Assembly: GCA_022605405.1 (NCBI GenBank)
Contig: JABYQQ010000009.1
Location: forward strand, 992,001-1,056,000
From: Earliella scabrosa
Taxonomy: Eukaryota; Basidiomycota; Agaricomycetes; Polyporales; Polyporaceae
Length of the DNA stretch: 64,000 nt
Direction: 5' to 3'
Below the pieces are notes generated by a model. That model had not been told where the DNA came from, searched no databases, and was given only the letters and a program-made list of their open reading frames with translations. The translations under genes and the position numbers were made by a program. The number at the start of each line of letters is the position of its first letter. Position 1 is the first letter of the stretch. Positions 22,946 to 35,140 of this stretch are shown here, piece after piece.

Positions 22946-23335
22946 GGTTTGGCGTAGAGGACGTGTCGTGGTGTCGTGGATGGTTGTGGGTCGTGAAGCG
23001 CAGAGGTGAGGCATTTGAGCTCATCTGTAGCAGACAAAGAACAATGTGCGAGAGGTATCACTCACCTGAGGATCCGCGAATGGGCCTTCCGTCGTGTGCT
23101 TGAAACGAACAACACGTATGATGGCGGTGGACCATGGTGAAAAGGGTGAAAACGGCAGCGCGCGCCAATGGACACCCGCACAACGGTCTTATCGGATATC
23201 CTATTGACGCCCATGTGCGCAAGTAGCACAGTTGACTATAACGGCGATTAATTGAAACTCTACAACAAGGAGACTAGTGGGGTATACGTTGAAAGCTCGC
23301 AACATCGGGGAAAGCGCGACGGCAACCGCACGTAG

Positions 23336-24581
23336 TTAGAAATCCACATCTCTCAAATCCACGCCGGTAATCGGCTCCTCTAGGCGTACCCATTCTCCCC
23401 CGTTCTTGGACCATTTGCTCAGCGAAGACGCCTGGTACGTCGACCCGTACCAAATCCTGATATGGTACAGGCGCGGGTGCGGTGATGAAGACAAGGGGGG
23501 GGTTCGACGCCTGGGGCTGACGCCATTCGCCCAAGCTAAGACGAGCCGCCGTTCTAGCTCGTGGTCGCCGACGTGACGGATGAGCGAGGAGGAGGTGCGC
23601 AGAGCAAGCTCCTCAAGATGAGCGAGCTTGCAGAGATCGCGAAACCACGCGAGGTGCGAGTGGAACGGACGGCGGCTAGAACGTCTTCCTCCGCGCTAGC
23701 TACAACGTCAAAATCCAGCGAAGGGGAAACGTGACTGATTTACTCACAGAGGTCGTTGTTGGCTTCTCTATGAGTTTTAGCTTCTGCACTCGCGGCGCCA
23801 AGTGCAAGACGCAATGCAAGATGTCGAGATCGCCGGGTGAGAAGTCGAGCGTTAGACTGTACAAGTCGAACATAGAAGTCTTCAGCGAGCGCAGGGTGAT
23901 CGACATGGGAGGGGAGGGACGATTGTGAGCTACGGCGAGGTGGACCACGTCATTGTGCGCGATGGATTGTATACACGTCGACTCGCACTCCAGAGTGATA
24001 AGGTGAGCGAAGCCGATGTTGTTGAGTGGACAGCCGTTGTCGGCACCGCAAGGACCAACGATGAGTCCCGAAAGGAACGTATGACGGCCGAGGAAGTCCG
24101 CGAGGGCACGGTGGGGAAGGTTGGTCTTAAACGTGTGGAGATCGCGGAAGAGGACTTGGAAGAAGATGGCGGGTGGAGTTGTTTTTGGCAGGAGCAGGGT
24201 GAGGTCTGTGATGTGGGTCGCAAGGAGGAGCGCCCTACGCATGGCTGGTACATATGCAGCTCGAGCCTGTGCATCCGCGAGTACGGCCGGCTGGATGCGA
24301 ATGGTGAGCTCACGGACGGCGCTCGCGATCTTAGGCTCCTGCTTCGCGACTTCGGCGAACGCGATCGTCTCGGCTAGGTCGGCCAAGGTGACGATGGCCT
24401 GAAACGTGTCGAGTCAGCTCAACGCTCGAGGTGGAGACATGTCTTCACCTACTTTGGGAGAAGCCCTGGACACCAACTATTGGTCCATCAACAGTTGAAC
24501 GTCTCCATCGTCGAACGATATGATGCGTACCTGTTGTCGGGCTTGGGAGGTCTTCAGCCAGGCGTAGATCTCGACGGGCAT
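23336..24581 (-). CDS. F-box/LRR-like protein (cargo)
   Basis: Starts with MPVEIYAWLKTSQARQQ at 24,581, as in many Agaricomycete F-box-like proteins (LPxExx...LK). After a gap where exon limits are uncertain (about 24,530-24,405), the main exon reads AEVAKQEPKIASAVRELTIRI, ALLLATHITDLTLLLP, DLHTFKTNLPHRALADFLG, LITLECESTC, YSLTLDFSPGDLDILH and RVQKLKLIEKP. The final exon gives LAWFRDLCKLAHLEELALRT...ERRLVLAWANGV and ends at 23,336. Spaced Leu-rich strands indicate LRR-type repeats. F-box proteins recruit substrates to SCF ubiquitin ligases. The large, varied F-box/LRR family is common in these fungi, so this may be a passenger gene picked up from the host. Confidence 0.7.
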
Positions 24582-25372
24582 TGCTGGTGTGGCGCGAAGA
24601 ATATGAATGGACGGGTAGGGGAGAAGGGGCGCGAGCGGCGCCGACCGCCTTAGCGTCGGGATACAAAGGCCTCTTCAAGTGCATCCCAGAAAGAAAGTAT
24701 ACGCTGCTACTCACAATCCTTACAAAGGGTATGGAAGACATCCTGTTGGAAGGTTGATCACGGTGATGCACACTGAGGGCAGAGTAGCAGCGAGCATCCG
24801 ATGCAGTTGAAGGAGCTCCGAGCGCACCCTGATATAAATGTCACATTGGCTATCTCTTGATGTCATGAACGATCGCCTGCAGTTAAGGAGAAGTGGTCGA
24901 GGTCTCGAGTCAGACTCCCTGGTGGTAGCAATGGTGGAGGTGATGACATGTTCGAGGATGAGGTACAAGTGACTAGTGAGCGCAGAGTGAGCGCGTGCAG
25001 TCGCGCCCGCCGCCAGTCGCGCCCAAGTGCGAGTCGCGGCAGTCTCCACTACATATCCACGTGTCGCGACTCGCGTGGCAAACAGCGCGTACCGCGATTT
25101 GTACACGTTCTCCCGACGCCAGTCCCACCACCTACTCCATGGTGCTGTTGAGTTGTGAGACCCTAACTGGGATTATATCAGTAGGTGACATCTCGTTCAA
25201 GGCTCACCCCTCAAACCCATTGCTCATGTCTATCACTCCTGAACCCCCAGGCAGCAACAACAGCATCGTCGACTTGATACAGCGCTACAGCTGGCACGTT
25301 CTATGCTCAGACGTCCGGCCACATCGCCTCCCCTCTTGATGGACGTCCACGCAGTGATTTCCATTCAGACCC
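24582..25372. other. Cargo spacer, no supported gene
   Basis: About 790 bases. A 128-codon open frame on the minus strand (24,720-25,106) lacks any recognisable motif and is probably not real. MSSIPFVRI with a good donor site at 24,740-24,710 could be a leader exon of the F-box gene. Confidence 0.3.
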
Positions 25373-25988
25373 ATGGTGGACCTACCCCTTATCTCTACTT
25401 TACTCGCTCCCTTCGGCCCTTCCCGCACGCGCTCGGTCTACGGCGATTCGTCCGTCACCCCTTCGCTTTGCATTGAAGACTTCCACGGCTGCAGCCAATC
25501 AAGCCTCTCTAGGGACCTAGCTGTAACGGCGCCGCCGCTGGTATGGGAGGAGGACGGGAAGGAAGTTAGCGAAAAGGAGGAAACGAGAACGAGAGACCGG
25601 TCACGGTGTTGGATGCAGTGTCTGATCTTATGTGCGTATCTCGCTCTCGTACCCCTTCTATCACGCCTTCCACCGCTACTCTTTTGCCCCCTATCTCGTC
25701 GTTCGTGTCATACCTCATCCCGCCTACCGCGTTCTCAGCAGAAACCGATTCACTGGAACCTAAGACTGCTTCGTTTTGGTACTGGAGCAACATCGCGCGC
25801 CGGGGGGGTGAGGGCGGGGTAGTGCGGCACGTCGTGGCGCAGAACAGCAGGATGGGACAGCGCAGGCAGTGGCTGACGGACTAACCAGGACGCTCGTTCC
25901 ATCACAGGTGAAGATCAATAGGGCGCTGGCAAAAGCACCGCGGCAACTCGATCGACTTTTGGCAGAAGCGCAGGAGAACGAGTCCTAG
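25373..25988 (+). CDS. Possible hypothetical gene (cargo)
   Basis: An ATG at 25,373 opens MVDLPLISTLLAPFGPSRTR with a moderately charged continuation. A likely final exon at about 25,910 reads KINRALAKAPRQLDRLLAEA and ends at TAG 25,986-25,988. A minus-strand frame at 25,566-25,793 looks equally plausible, so both strand and exon structure are uncertain. No family is recognised. Confidence 0.25.
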
Positions 25989-26949
25989 CAACCGCCTGGC
26001 TCCAACGAAATGACGGCGTCCGCTCCTGCTACCTCAAAATGCGCTGGTACTCGGCCTCCTGGCCGCCGCGAGCCGCGTCGACCCACGATCCGGACGACCC
26101 ACGTACGGCGAGAGCGTTACAGCCTCACAGAGAGCTTCAAGGGCACGGGCGGTGGGCGCGCGGCCGATTCTGGCACCTCGCGCACCTCAAGCTCACATAC
26201 TTCAACGAGTTTCGCTGCGTGCCGAAGCCCATCCCGAGCGTCTCACGACCACTCCGTGGACAAGATCGGGGTGGACAATGGGTTGCGCCCACAGTTGGGC
26301 CACTGGTGCGGGGGCGATGAACGTGTGCGCCGCGGCGACATGTCACATCGTCGAGGCGAGGGTCGGGATGGCCCGCGGGCGTGGGGCGTCGCGGACGGTC
26401 ATCGTGCGGGACACGATGATGATCGTCGAGCAGAGGGTAACCCGCCAGCGAGGCGCGCTACTTCCTCGCTCAGTGCGAGGAGAGTGCTCAGTGAGGTGTG
26501 GATCCATCGGCCGGTCGGTAGTACTCTCCGTCTGGTCCGCTAATGGGCCACTACTCACCTACTCACGGGCCACCATTCACCTACTCACGGTTGTCTGTAC
26601 GTCGACGGATGGCACTCATAATATGACGATCTCACCACGGCTCATCTCTCCGCCAGAATGCGGCTCGACTCGTCCAAATTCTCGTTATCGTTCGACAGTG
26701 GGATCTACGTACTTTGGGGAAGGGCGTACGTCGCTTGACGACCCGACATGTGGCGGGGCAACAGTTACAATAAGCTGTGATACGATACATGGGGCGGACG
26801 GCAGAATAGCTACGGGAAGCAGCAACGCTGGCTGGGCGAGCCGTTGCTGGACGCTCCGTCAGCCATTCAACACCGAGGAAAGTATCCAGCATAGAAACTC
26901 GCCTTAGTCCGAATCGACAACCACCTTAAGGTATGTTCACACACGAGTT
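25989..26949. other. Cargo region with a possible F-box/LRR remnant
   Basis: Nearly 1 kb without a clear gene. One frame near 26,150-26,225 (+) reads FWHLAHLKLTYFNEF, which resembles a single LRR strand of the fungal F-box/LRR proteins, but it soon ends. Probably a decayed fragment. Confidence 0.25.
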
Positions 26950-27613
26950 CTACTCCTCTGTATTCATGTCTCGAGCGGCCTCGAGGTAGAGAGTTTGGAC
27001 GGAAGAGGGAGGGAAGGGGGAGTCGACCGGGGGTGGGATAAGTCCGATCGTGTTACTCCCACCGTCGACTGCGCCTATCGCTGGGTCGGGTCTCCCAAAT
27101 TGCGACGGTTGTTCGAACAAGACTTCCTGCCGCAGAGGTGAGGGACCGACAGGTCGCACTGAGTGTGCAGGGTGCCGTGGAGGCAGATTTTGTATCATGG
27201 GATAGGGCGTGGGCCTGCGCACGAGGGTACGAGCCCGAACTTTCAAATGCGACCCAGGTAGCCCGTCATGGTTGTTGGATGAGAGTGACCTATGTTTATG
27301 TTCAGTGTGAGATGACGGGAGGCAAATGCACAACATACTGATCAGTAGCAGCATCCCGCAGGGCCACGTTCCTTCCAATTCCCGACTCGTTCATCTGCTC
27401 CATACCATCGACGCCACCAGGTTGAACGTTGAGGTGAGACTTCCATGACACGATATGACAGACACATATGGTGAAGCACACCGATGCCGCGACCACGGCG
27501 AGTAGTGCCACAGGCTCGAGAGTGATAGCCATATGAGAGTTGTGAGGAAGATGCAAGACGAGTGCACGAATAGACACGCAGACATCGTCTGGTTCCACAG
27601 AGGCGACTGGCAC
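26950..27613 (-). CDS. Single-pass membrane protein with Pro-rich tail (cargo)
   Basis: Two exons joined across an intron at about 27,340-27,292. The ATG at 27,532 gives MAITLEPVALLAVVAASVCF, a strong N-terminal membrane helix or signal anchor; an in-frame ATG at 27,613 would add 27 residues. The tail is hydrophilic and proline-rich (RRPTPYPMIQNLPPRHPAH, DSPFPPSSVQTLYLEAARDM) and ends at 26,950. Splice sites are GTATGT...CATAG. No enzyme or binding domain is recognised. Small proteins of this layout recur in the cargo. Confidence 0.55.
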
Positions 27614-27819
27614 CAGATTGGTACATAGGGCTTTGTTCTAGTCTTCCAGCTCCGCGCATTGCAACGACAAAGGAGCATGTCACACTGTCGCGTGCAGCTG
27701 TCACGCCGGGTTTCCGGAGAGCTTGGATGCGCGCGCATGCGTGAACAACATTCATTGCGACAACAGATACATGGACGTGAGAGACACGGAGAAGGGGCAT
27801 GGCTGCTTAGGGGATGATC

Positions 27820-28517
27820 TCAGACATTATGGGCATCGCCGACAACTTGGGGCATAACTGCACGACCAGTTAGCATCAGTTAGCGCAGAACGGGGAGATC
27901 GGGCTTACCGGCTTCGGCGCTGTCAGGGGGAGGGAAGTTCTCGACAGCGTCGTCGAGGGCGCGACGAATCGTAGCGCGGAAGGCCTCACAAGCGTTATAC
28001 GCCCCCATCCAGGCGTGGATGAATTCCGCCCACTCAGCTGGGGTGTCGAAGCGCACATGGAACTGCGTGTGAGATTCGATGAAGGTGATCGTGCGGAGAC
28101 TCTATCGAACGCGCGCGCGTGAGCCCAACAGATGAACGTGCAAAGAGTATGTGAGACGGACCTGGATTGAGGTGATGGTCATAGAAGGATTGATGACGGT
28201 CGAGATCAACGACTCGCGTCGGCGTGGAGTGTCGTCCGTCGACTGGGCACAGATAACGATACCGTCTGCAGTCGCAATGAGACTATGGACGAGACGATGA
28301 TTGAGGACGCAGACTTACACAGGCCTGGGACAACCTCCACTATCGCGAGATGAGCTCCACTAGCTCCACTCCAATCCATCTTCAGCGCGCCAAGGCACCT
28401 CGAGTCTGCAGCAAAAGCGATCCGGGTGTTTACGAAGGCGTAACGGGGAACGCTGAAGGAGAATTAGCACGCGAAAGAGATTGCGATGGAAACTTGTCCT
28501 CACGACGGGGTGGCCAT
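27820..28517 (-). CDS. Cargo family 1, member a (unknown function)
   Basis: Five short exons give about 170 residues: MATPSVPRYAFVNTRIAF at 28,517; ALKMDWSGASGAHLAIVEV; DGIVICAQSTDD...STVINPSMTITSI; LRTITFIESHTQFHVRFDTP then EWAEFIHAWMGAYNACEAF and IRRALDDAVENFPPP; and a last short exon ending at 27,820. All joins use good GT...AG sites and keep frame. The stretch FHVRFDTPAEWAEFIHAW resembles LVLDFHTEEDYFEFLKLM in the next gene upstream and FTLHFAMPLEFWDCLRII at 45.6 kb. The three seem to be one family: a beta-rich N-terminal part followed by one long helix. No known family is recognised. Confidence 0.55.
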
Positions 28518-28708
28518 GGTTTCACTGTACGAGTAGATTAGAGAATGAGTGGCGGTGGGAGGATGGCGGCGCGTACGTGCGCGTTGCGGTCCATATATCA
28601 GTTCGAGGACAAAGCACCATTCGATCACGTGTACGGATTTCTGTCCGCTGAGGCGATACTGCGCCGCGCCGCACCACACCCGAAGCAAAACAGAAGTTTA
28701 ATAGCTAC

Positions 28709-29454
28709 TCATATTCCAAACATATCTAGCAGTAAAAGGACTGCAGCCCAGACGATGGCGATGAGGGCTACTACCTCATGCATAAACATCCTCGGACTGA
28801 AGGGAGGCATGAGACGACATGCTATACAGGGTATAGAAGATACTCACATCGGAGGATTGGTCCGTTCCGGTATAAGCTCAGGAAGAGGCTCCTCACGGGG
28901 ATGACCTGGTGGTTCAATGTACGCTGGTGGTTCCGGAAGTTCATCGCGTCGCATGGCCGCTACCAAGTTCTCGAGTATGAGTCGCTGACGCGACCTGACC
29001 GCATCTACATAGCTTCGGCTTTCATGCATCAACTTCAGGAACTCGAAGTAGTCCTCTTCAGTGTGGAAATCCAGTACAAGCGTGGGCTCCTCGGTGGTGT
29101 CGACCATCCATCGAGTTGGGTGATCCTGATCAGGATTAGACTCAAACTGTCATCGTGACGGTGGGGGGTATACATACTCTGTCCTCATAAACTAGCCAGT
29201 TGTGATCCAAGTAACCCGCAAAGACGGTGTGATTGACGGGGGAGTCGCGTTGATATACCGCGAGCGCCACTGGCAAGACTTCACCATGAGCCGACGCGAA
29301 CAGCAAGATACCACATACCTTTCTCGATGCTGCCATTATCATTATACAAACGCAGAATTGCGACTGTTGCATCGATACCTGGCGACTCTGCACTCAAGCC
29401 CCCATCGACGGTAACTGAGAACGAGGCTTCGAACGTGGTGAGCGAGTACGGCAT
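28709..29454 (-). CDS. Cargo family 1, member b, tail-anchored (unknown function)
   Basis: Starts at ATG 29,454 with MPYSLTTFEASFSVTVDGG. Spliced exons continue AVAILRLYND-type sequence (DATVAILRLYNDNGSIEK), then ALAVYQRDSPVNHTVFAGYL, then MVDTTEEPTLVLDFHTEEDY, FEFLKLMHESRSYVDAV and RLILENLVAAMRRDELPEPP. The last exon encodes a C-terminal membrane helix (HEVVALIAIVWAAVLLLLD) ending at 28,709. The product, about 200 residues, would be anchored by its tail. It lies directly upstream of member a on the same strand, so the two look like a tandem duplicate with differing tails. Confidence 0.6.
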
Positions 29455-29968
29455 GCTAAGGTCTGGAAGCGGTCAAGAGGGAGGTCGACCACAATCTTAA
29501 GCTCGCGTGGAGTGGCTTGAGGGTCGCAAGCCCTTTGTCTGATCTTGCCCAGGGGCGTTAACGGTGAGTATCATGGTCAGAAACTACTTAGCTGAACCAG
29601 GCGCGCCGTTTACACATGCACACCTCCCAGCATCCTCTCCAAGTTCCAACTCTCAACAGGTGGGCCGTTCCAGATACGCCATGACCAGCGAGGGGCCATT
29701 GAGTGCTGCGATTGCAAGGAATGGGCAGGGCAGTACGACGACGTGTCGAATGACTCGTAGGAAGTAGGAGAGAAGTGGTAGCTTCTGACGCTGAACACAA
29801 GCGCTGGACGCACTTTCCTTCCCATCCTCCACTCTGAGTCTCACGAATCGAGCATCCCTTGTCATTCATGTTCAACATATAAGTCCTCATTCAACTGTAC
29901 GACTCCTCTCACCACACGGCCATAAATTCCTGCCTCAGGTCTTCTGCACACGGCACTTCCGCATTCTC

Positions 29969-32018
29969 ATGCTCACTGACTTCGACATCCAAAAGCATGT
30001 TGACACCAAGCGTGCGTGTATCTCGCACCAGTCCTGAGGTATGATAGCTCACTCATCCTGTATCAGTACATGTCGAAGAAATTCGACTAGGGGATGGACT
30101 AGTAGGGGCCACGCTCTGCGACAACACGGTTTTCGTCGTGAGTCCCAACACCGATTTCGTTCCCGAGATCACGCAAGGCTGCGTGTCCGTCTACCTGTGC
30201 AAGAATTTTCGATACGGCAAATTCGATCCTCTTCAATGGCCTCAAGTCTACACCGCTCGCTACCCCTATTTCGCGGCAGTCTCAACACCGAAGCTCCCTC
30301 CCCATCCGCATGCTCCTATGTGGAACCCGCCTCAACTTTCCGATTTCGTCCCCCTTCGTGGGACCATCATCCAAGGCTTAGGCTTCCTCCGTCGCGGATT
30401 CGTCGACGTGCTCGCCGAGTTGGCAGCAGCCATGAGTAACCGCGTGCGCGATTACCTGTCCGCGTCGCCCGTTGAACAGTGCGCGGACTTGCTCTGGCAC
30501 GAACTCGCAATGCGTCAGGCAGTGGAAAGACTCCGGACCCTGCCAGCGACCTTTCCCGACCAAGCATTCCAGGTCTCAGAGTTGCAGCGCCATTGGATAT
30601 TGGCGGACGCCTACCTCCGCTTCCAGTCTTGCTGTACTGCGACACGTTCGCGACCGGCCCAAGTAGAAGCGGTTGTCGGGGCTTGGACATGCGACGGGGG
30701 CGTAGTCCAGAAACTCTACTCCGCCGGCTTCCCGGTCTGGTTCGTTCGTCCGGTGTCGAGGGTCGTAGCTCCCAAGATCCGTCAAGTGGTCACCTGTCGA
30801 CGTCCTACCTACCTCTGTCAAGAGCCTCTGCAGGACACCGGGCCTGTGTACACAGGCTTAGCCGGAGACAGACATCTCTCGGTTATGCTGAGCAGTGGAC
30901 ATACCTATCGGGATATCTCAATGAACGCCGTTATATCCCCTGACTACCGCATCCCCGTATCGCAACCGGATCAGGCTACGGGTCCGATGGGAAGAGTAGG
31001 AGTGTTAACCTCTGTCCATTCGCATCGTCAGAGACCATGTACGTATCATATGTGTATCGCTATGTATGGTTTCTAACATGCGACCGTAGACGATCCCGGG
31101 CCCAGTCAAGTTCATGCCTCTTACCGTAGAGGGCGGGACAAGTTCGAGGAGGTTGACCATCCCTGGATGCCGAAGGCGTTGCGCGGATGGAGACGAGCCA
31201 TCGACGCTCTGGATCGTTCAGGTCCACCCAAGCCTCAGGTTCTTCGCGGTTACTGGATCCCTGAGCCCGCTCTCATCCTTGGCCCGCGCGACCCACACCG
31301 CATGCAGCGATACATTATGAATTGGTTGCGCATACGGCACATCTGGCTATATCTGCTCCGTATTCCCAACTCAGGCACCTACCAAGTGGCTCCTCAGAGT
31401 TGGCGCTCTTTCCTCAACAACCCTATCGATGACCCTAAGGAGCAGTCGGACACTCGGAGCAGTCAGCGCGCACAAGTCATCACAAAGCTCCTCAACGACG
31501 CTTTCCCCAATCATGCTTTCGATTTCACAACGGATGCACCAGTTTCCTGGCACAACTACAGTTTCACCTCCATCAGCGACGACGTGGCTCCGCTCATTCT
31601 GTGGGAGATGTTCGACCTTGGCTTCCGGTATGAGCTCCTCGCAGTCGACCAATACCTTCGTCCTCGGCGGTCCCGACGGGATGAAGCCGCACGTGAAGAC
31701 GATCTCTCGAGGATATTCCCTACACACACCATCCACGCTCTATCGTCCTTGCCTACGGAACATTCCGCGGGCCTCTCTGCTCCGTTGCCTCAGCGTCGAG
31801 TACAATCGCTCAACGCGTTTCGGGAGATACTTTCGTATTGGCCCGGCTGCCCAGCGGATATATTGAATGCCAAGCCCCTGCTCGGAACGGAGAGCACCGA
31901 AGAGATAGAGTCGGTGGAATTTTCCCTCGCCACGTTCTACGTGACAAACTTCTTCGACTTGTTTGCACGCGCGCCTCTCCTCCCCCACCTCCTTCCACCA
32001 ATACCCGTCGGCGAGTAG
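29969..32018 (+). CDS. Large unknown protein of a repeated Agaricomycete type (cargo)
   Basis: Three exons encode about 650 residues: a short first exon (MLTDFDIQKHVDTK), a main exon from about 30,060 to 31,037, and a last exon from 31,091 to 32,018. Segments include EIRLGDGLVGATLC, FVPLRGTIIQGLGFLRRGF, HELAMRQAVERLRTLPATF, QKLYSAGFPVWFVRPVSRV, and, in the last exon, HPWMPKALRGWRRAIDALDR and WLRIRHIWLYLLRIPNSGT. The order 'helical region, then a PVWxVRP-type motif, then a Trp-rich helical region' is one I associate with long hypothetical proteins that occur in many copies in Agaricomycete genomes. I know no function for them. No stop codon interrupts the exons, so the gene looks intact. Confidence 0.65.
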
Positions 32019-33179
32019 CGCTGATCGTGAGGCAAGCCCCCCGTGGAATATCCTGCGAGGCGAGTGTTCGCACCCCATGGTCAATGTAATCCTCACTCAC
32101 ATCACCAACACAGCGGCTCCGGCGGTATCAGGGTCGTCGTTAGCGCTGCACTGTCCTGGCGAGCCTAGTCGTGTTCTTCCCCTTAGACAAGATGGTCCTT
32201 CCTAATTGCCTTGGTTCCCAGACATCTTCCGTCGGTCGGAGCAATGTTTTGCTAATCTTATGTGCGGCACTACGCACGATGCTTTCTTCCAAACGACTGC
32301 AGAACCTTTGCTGTACGAGTGTATCCGTTGTCACAGTACTATGCCGCGTAGCCACCGCATTCGCAGATATCCGATGTATCAATTAGCATTATGCCAACTA
32401 ACTACTTCAGGTCGGTGCGGCGCCCTGCCCTGCCCATTGTCTACTCACGATCGCCGCAGAAGTCCCCGTCACAACGTGAGTACCGCTATCCTTGAGCTCC
32501 TAAAGCAAGCCCTCATCGTGATTGGGAGCAGATTGCATGACACACACTTGAGAAGGAAAGCGTATTGGCCGCGCGTTGCGACTGACTTGATAAAGCATAG
32601 GAGCTGTCGCTCGTCTCCGTCGTACCGCTCAAGGTACTCTGCGAGGACGTCGAGATGTGGTTTCACGAGCGGTCCGGGTGTCAAGGCGATCAAGCATGTG
32701 CACATCGCAGCGAGGAGAGCTTCAGCTATCATAATCCCCTACTTTGCGCCCTGACGATCGACCCACACCATCTGCCTCCACACCAACGCAGACGTGCCAG
32801 CAACACCTGATCGTTGTCCATTTTTCATGAGAAGTAGAAATATTCATCACCTGTAGAATGTTCCATGCAAATCAATTTCGTTGCCCCTAGCCGCGCACCC
32901 AGCGGCTGAAGAGATCCGGACCGTCTAACTGACCTACGTTCCTTCCTCTCCCTGCATACGTACGCCTCTTCCTCCCGACATACCCTCACTTGCACAACAG
33001 TCACATCGCTCCCGGCGTCAAGTTCTCCCACCACACCGTCCGTCTGCTCTTCCTTTGTCCCACCGCGGAACACGGGTCCGTCATGACGCTGTGTGGCCTG
33101 TATGGCCTTTGTGATCTCCTGTGGCATATAGGCCTGCCGCAGTTTGCATGGTACGTCCCAAGTCCTTCCTCGTGTCGCC
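32019..33179. other. Cargo spacer, possible remnants only
   Basis: Nearly 1.2 kb. A minus-strand frame at 32,469-32,732 contains LVKPHLDVLAEYLERYDGDE, which vaguely recalls the helix of cargo family 1, but no flanking exons could be joined. Frames around 32,200-32,400 (+) are short. The 3' part should hold the promoter of the next gene. Confidence 0.3.
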
Positions 33180-34728
33180 ATGGATCCCGCATATGTGGCA
33201 CTCGCAGTAATTCTCTACACTGTTATCATCGTCCTTCTTCGGTCCTTCCCACAACCCGGTTCTGCGGTCCAAGAGCATCGCGGCATCACTGTTGCTCGTC
33301 CCGGGAGCCAGTTCGAAGGGGATGCACCAGTCAACTCCAGACCCCGGCTCAGCATTACCAAGATCTGTTGTCAGGACACCGAGTGAGACTTTTCCTCCGA
33401 GTCCCTCTTCCTGCTCTGACGGTTGTGAGATAACAGAACGAGCCAGACACCGGAACGCGTCCGCGCTGCCATTGTGCGAAACGACGTGGCTGGACCATCC
33501 AATGTTCAAACTTTCTCGAGAGCAGGGTCGATGCCACGCAACCCTTCGCGCTCGCGTAGCAGGTCTGTTGCCCCCGTCCCGGTCTCCATTCCCGCCATCC
33601 TCGCTGCCCCGTCTCTATCCACGGTCACGGCTTCAGCTATTGGTGGTGGCGGCGACGACGACGACAACGAAGTCATGTCTCAAGGTGCCTCCAAATCGGA
33701 ACTCCACCATACCTCCTCTACCCCGCGCAACTCGCCGCCGCCGTTCCCCAGCGACCAAGCGGGCTCTTCTCGTCCTTCTGCGTGGCCATCCTCTCCTCAT
33801 CATGGCGCGCTTGCTGCAGCAGGCGGAGAGAACATGTATCCCTGTCTCCTCGACCTCAACAAGCTGCCTTCCTCGTCGGCGGATGTCCATTATCGCGATG
33901 AACGCTTCTTACCCCCTCGTGACGAGACTCCATCCCCTGATGGACATCCTGATGTTGTCCGCGCTCTCCCGGGGCCGCTCCCATCGTTGGAGTCTCTCGG
34001 TGCGACGATATCGCGGAAGCTCCCCGCGATGCCACTCAACGCCGCCGCGTCCTTTGCGTCTTCCTTTTCGTTCCATCGCGACCGGTCCCCTGCAGCGATC
34101 AAGGCGGAGTCCGACGACGAGAATCCCTTTGTGGATCGAGTGAGCGAGCAAGGGACCTCAAGCTCTTCTGTCTCCTCAGGCCACCCATCGAGCTCCCGGA
34201 TCCCCCCCCCTGCACCTCCGCGCATACCTTCTCGGACGGTTTCCGAGCCTGTTGCGTACACACGGGTGAGTCATGCGTGCTCAAGCCGTAGTCTAGTCAC
34301 CTCATGCATGTTCATTTAGGACGGGATCGCTATTCGTCGGCACACGAGGACTGTGACGTCGTCGAACGAGCTCCGGCCCCCTGTTACTACACCTTGGTAT
34401 CAGGCCGACCAGTCCAGCGATCAACCCTTGGACGCACCACTTCGGCTGAAGCACGAACTCACGATAGGCGAGCTGTACTACCACCGCACTCCCGCCCAGT
34501 ATCAGCTGTGGCTCTGGACGGACGATACTGTCAAGGGGCCGCACTGGGCCCCCGTCAAATGTGGCTACAAGCGCAGCGACGGGCGGTATCTGATTATTAC
34601 CAACAAGGATAAGTATCCCTCCTGGGTACTCCGCGATCAATATGTCCGCGCCCGGCATGACTGTAAGTCCCTCTTTTTACTGACTGTGCGTCGACGTCCC
34701 TCACGAGGAAGCCTGTGTAGATCTTTGA
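33180..34728 (+). CDS. Membrane-anchored protein with GYKR/DGRYL domain, copy X (cargo)
   Basis: Four exons, about 450 residues. Exon 1 (33,180-33,382) gives an N-terminal membrane helix, YVALAVILYTVIIVLLRSF. The middle exon (about 33,437-34,264) is a long Ser/Pro-rich disordered region with acidic patches (GGGGDDDDNEV). The third exon carries the C-terminal domain: LTIGELYYHRTPAQYQLWLW, then HWAPVKCGYKRSDGRYLIIT, then WVLRDQYVRARHD. The last exon adds two codons and stops at 34,728. The same layout and domain recur at 48,550-49,749 (copy Y): an I-G-[ED] start, a Trp-Gln-Pro or Trp-Ala-Pro turn, GYKR, DGRYL and a following Thr. All splice sites are good. No known domain is recognised. Confidence 0.7.
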
Positions 34729-35140
34729 ACTCGCAAAGCACCCTGTTCCCGATGCTCCTCGACCGTTTCCAGTTACGACCTACTCCGTTATCTCTCTGCA
34801 TTGCTCCCGCTTCTGCCTGTCTCTGTTACATCGCCGTACTGTACTGCAATATAATGAGAATTGCCCGCCCCCCTTTCGCTCGACGGCTGACGGGCCAGAA
34901 CGTCCACATGCTCGCCCTCCCGCACTCCGAGTTCGCGCCGACACTCTCGATGGAGGATCCGCGCCTGGGGAGCGCGCGACCCTAGTCGCCGCACGTGAGA
35001 TACGACGAGGTGGATTGAGTCGGCGGGCACGACGCGCTCCAGCGGGGAAGAGACCGTGCCGTACACGCGAAAGCCTGAGGGACGGCGTGAAAACGAGAAC
35101 AAGGATGCGATGCCGCCATCACGTCGCATCCGCGCAAGTC
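34729..35140. other. Cargo spacer
   Basis: About 410 bases between copy X and the sugar-kinase remnant. No gene is supported. Confidence 0.3.
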
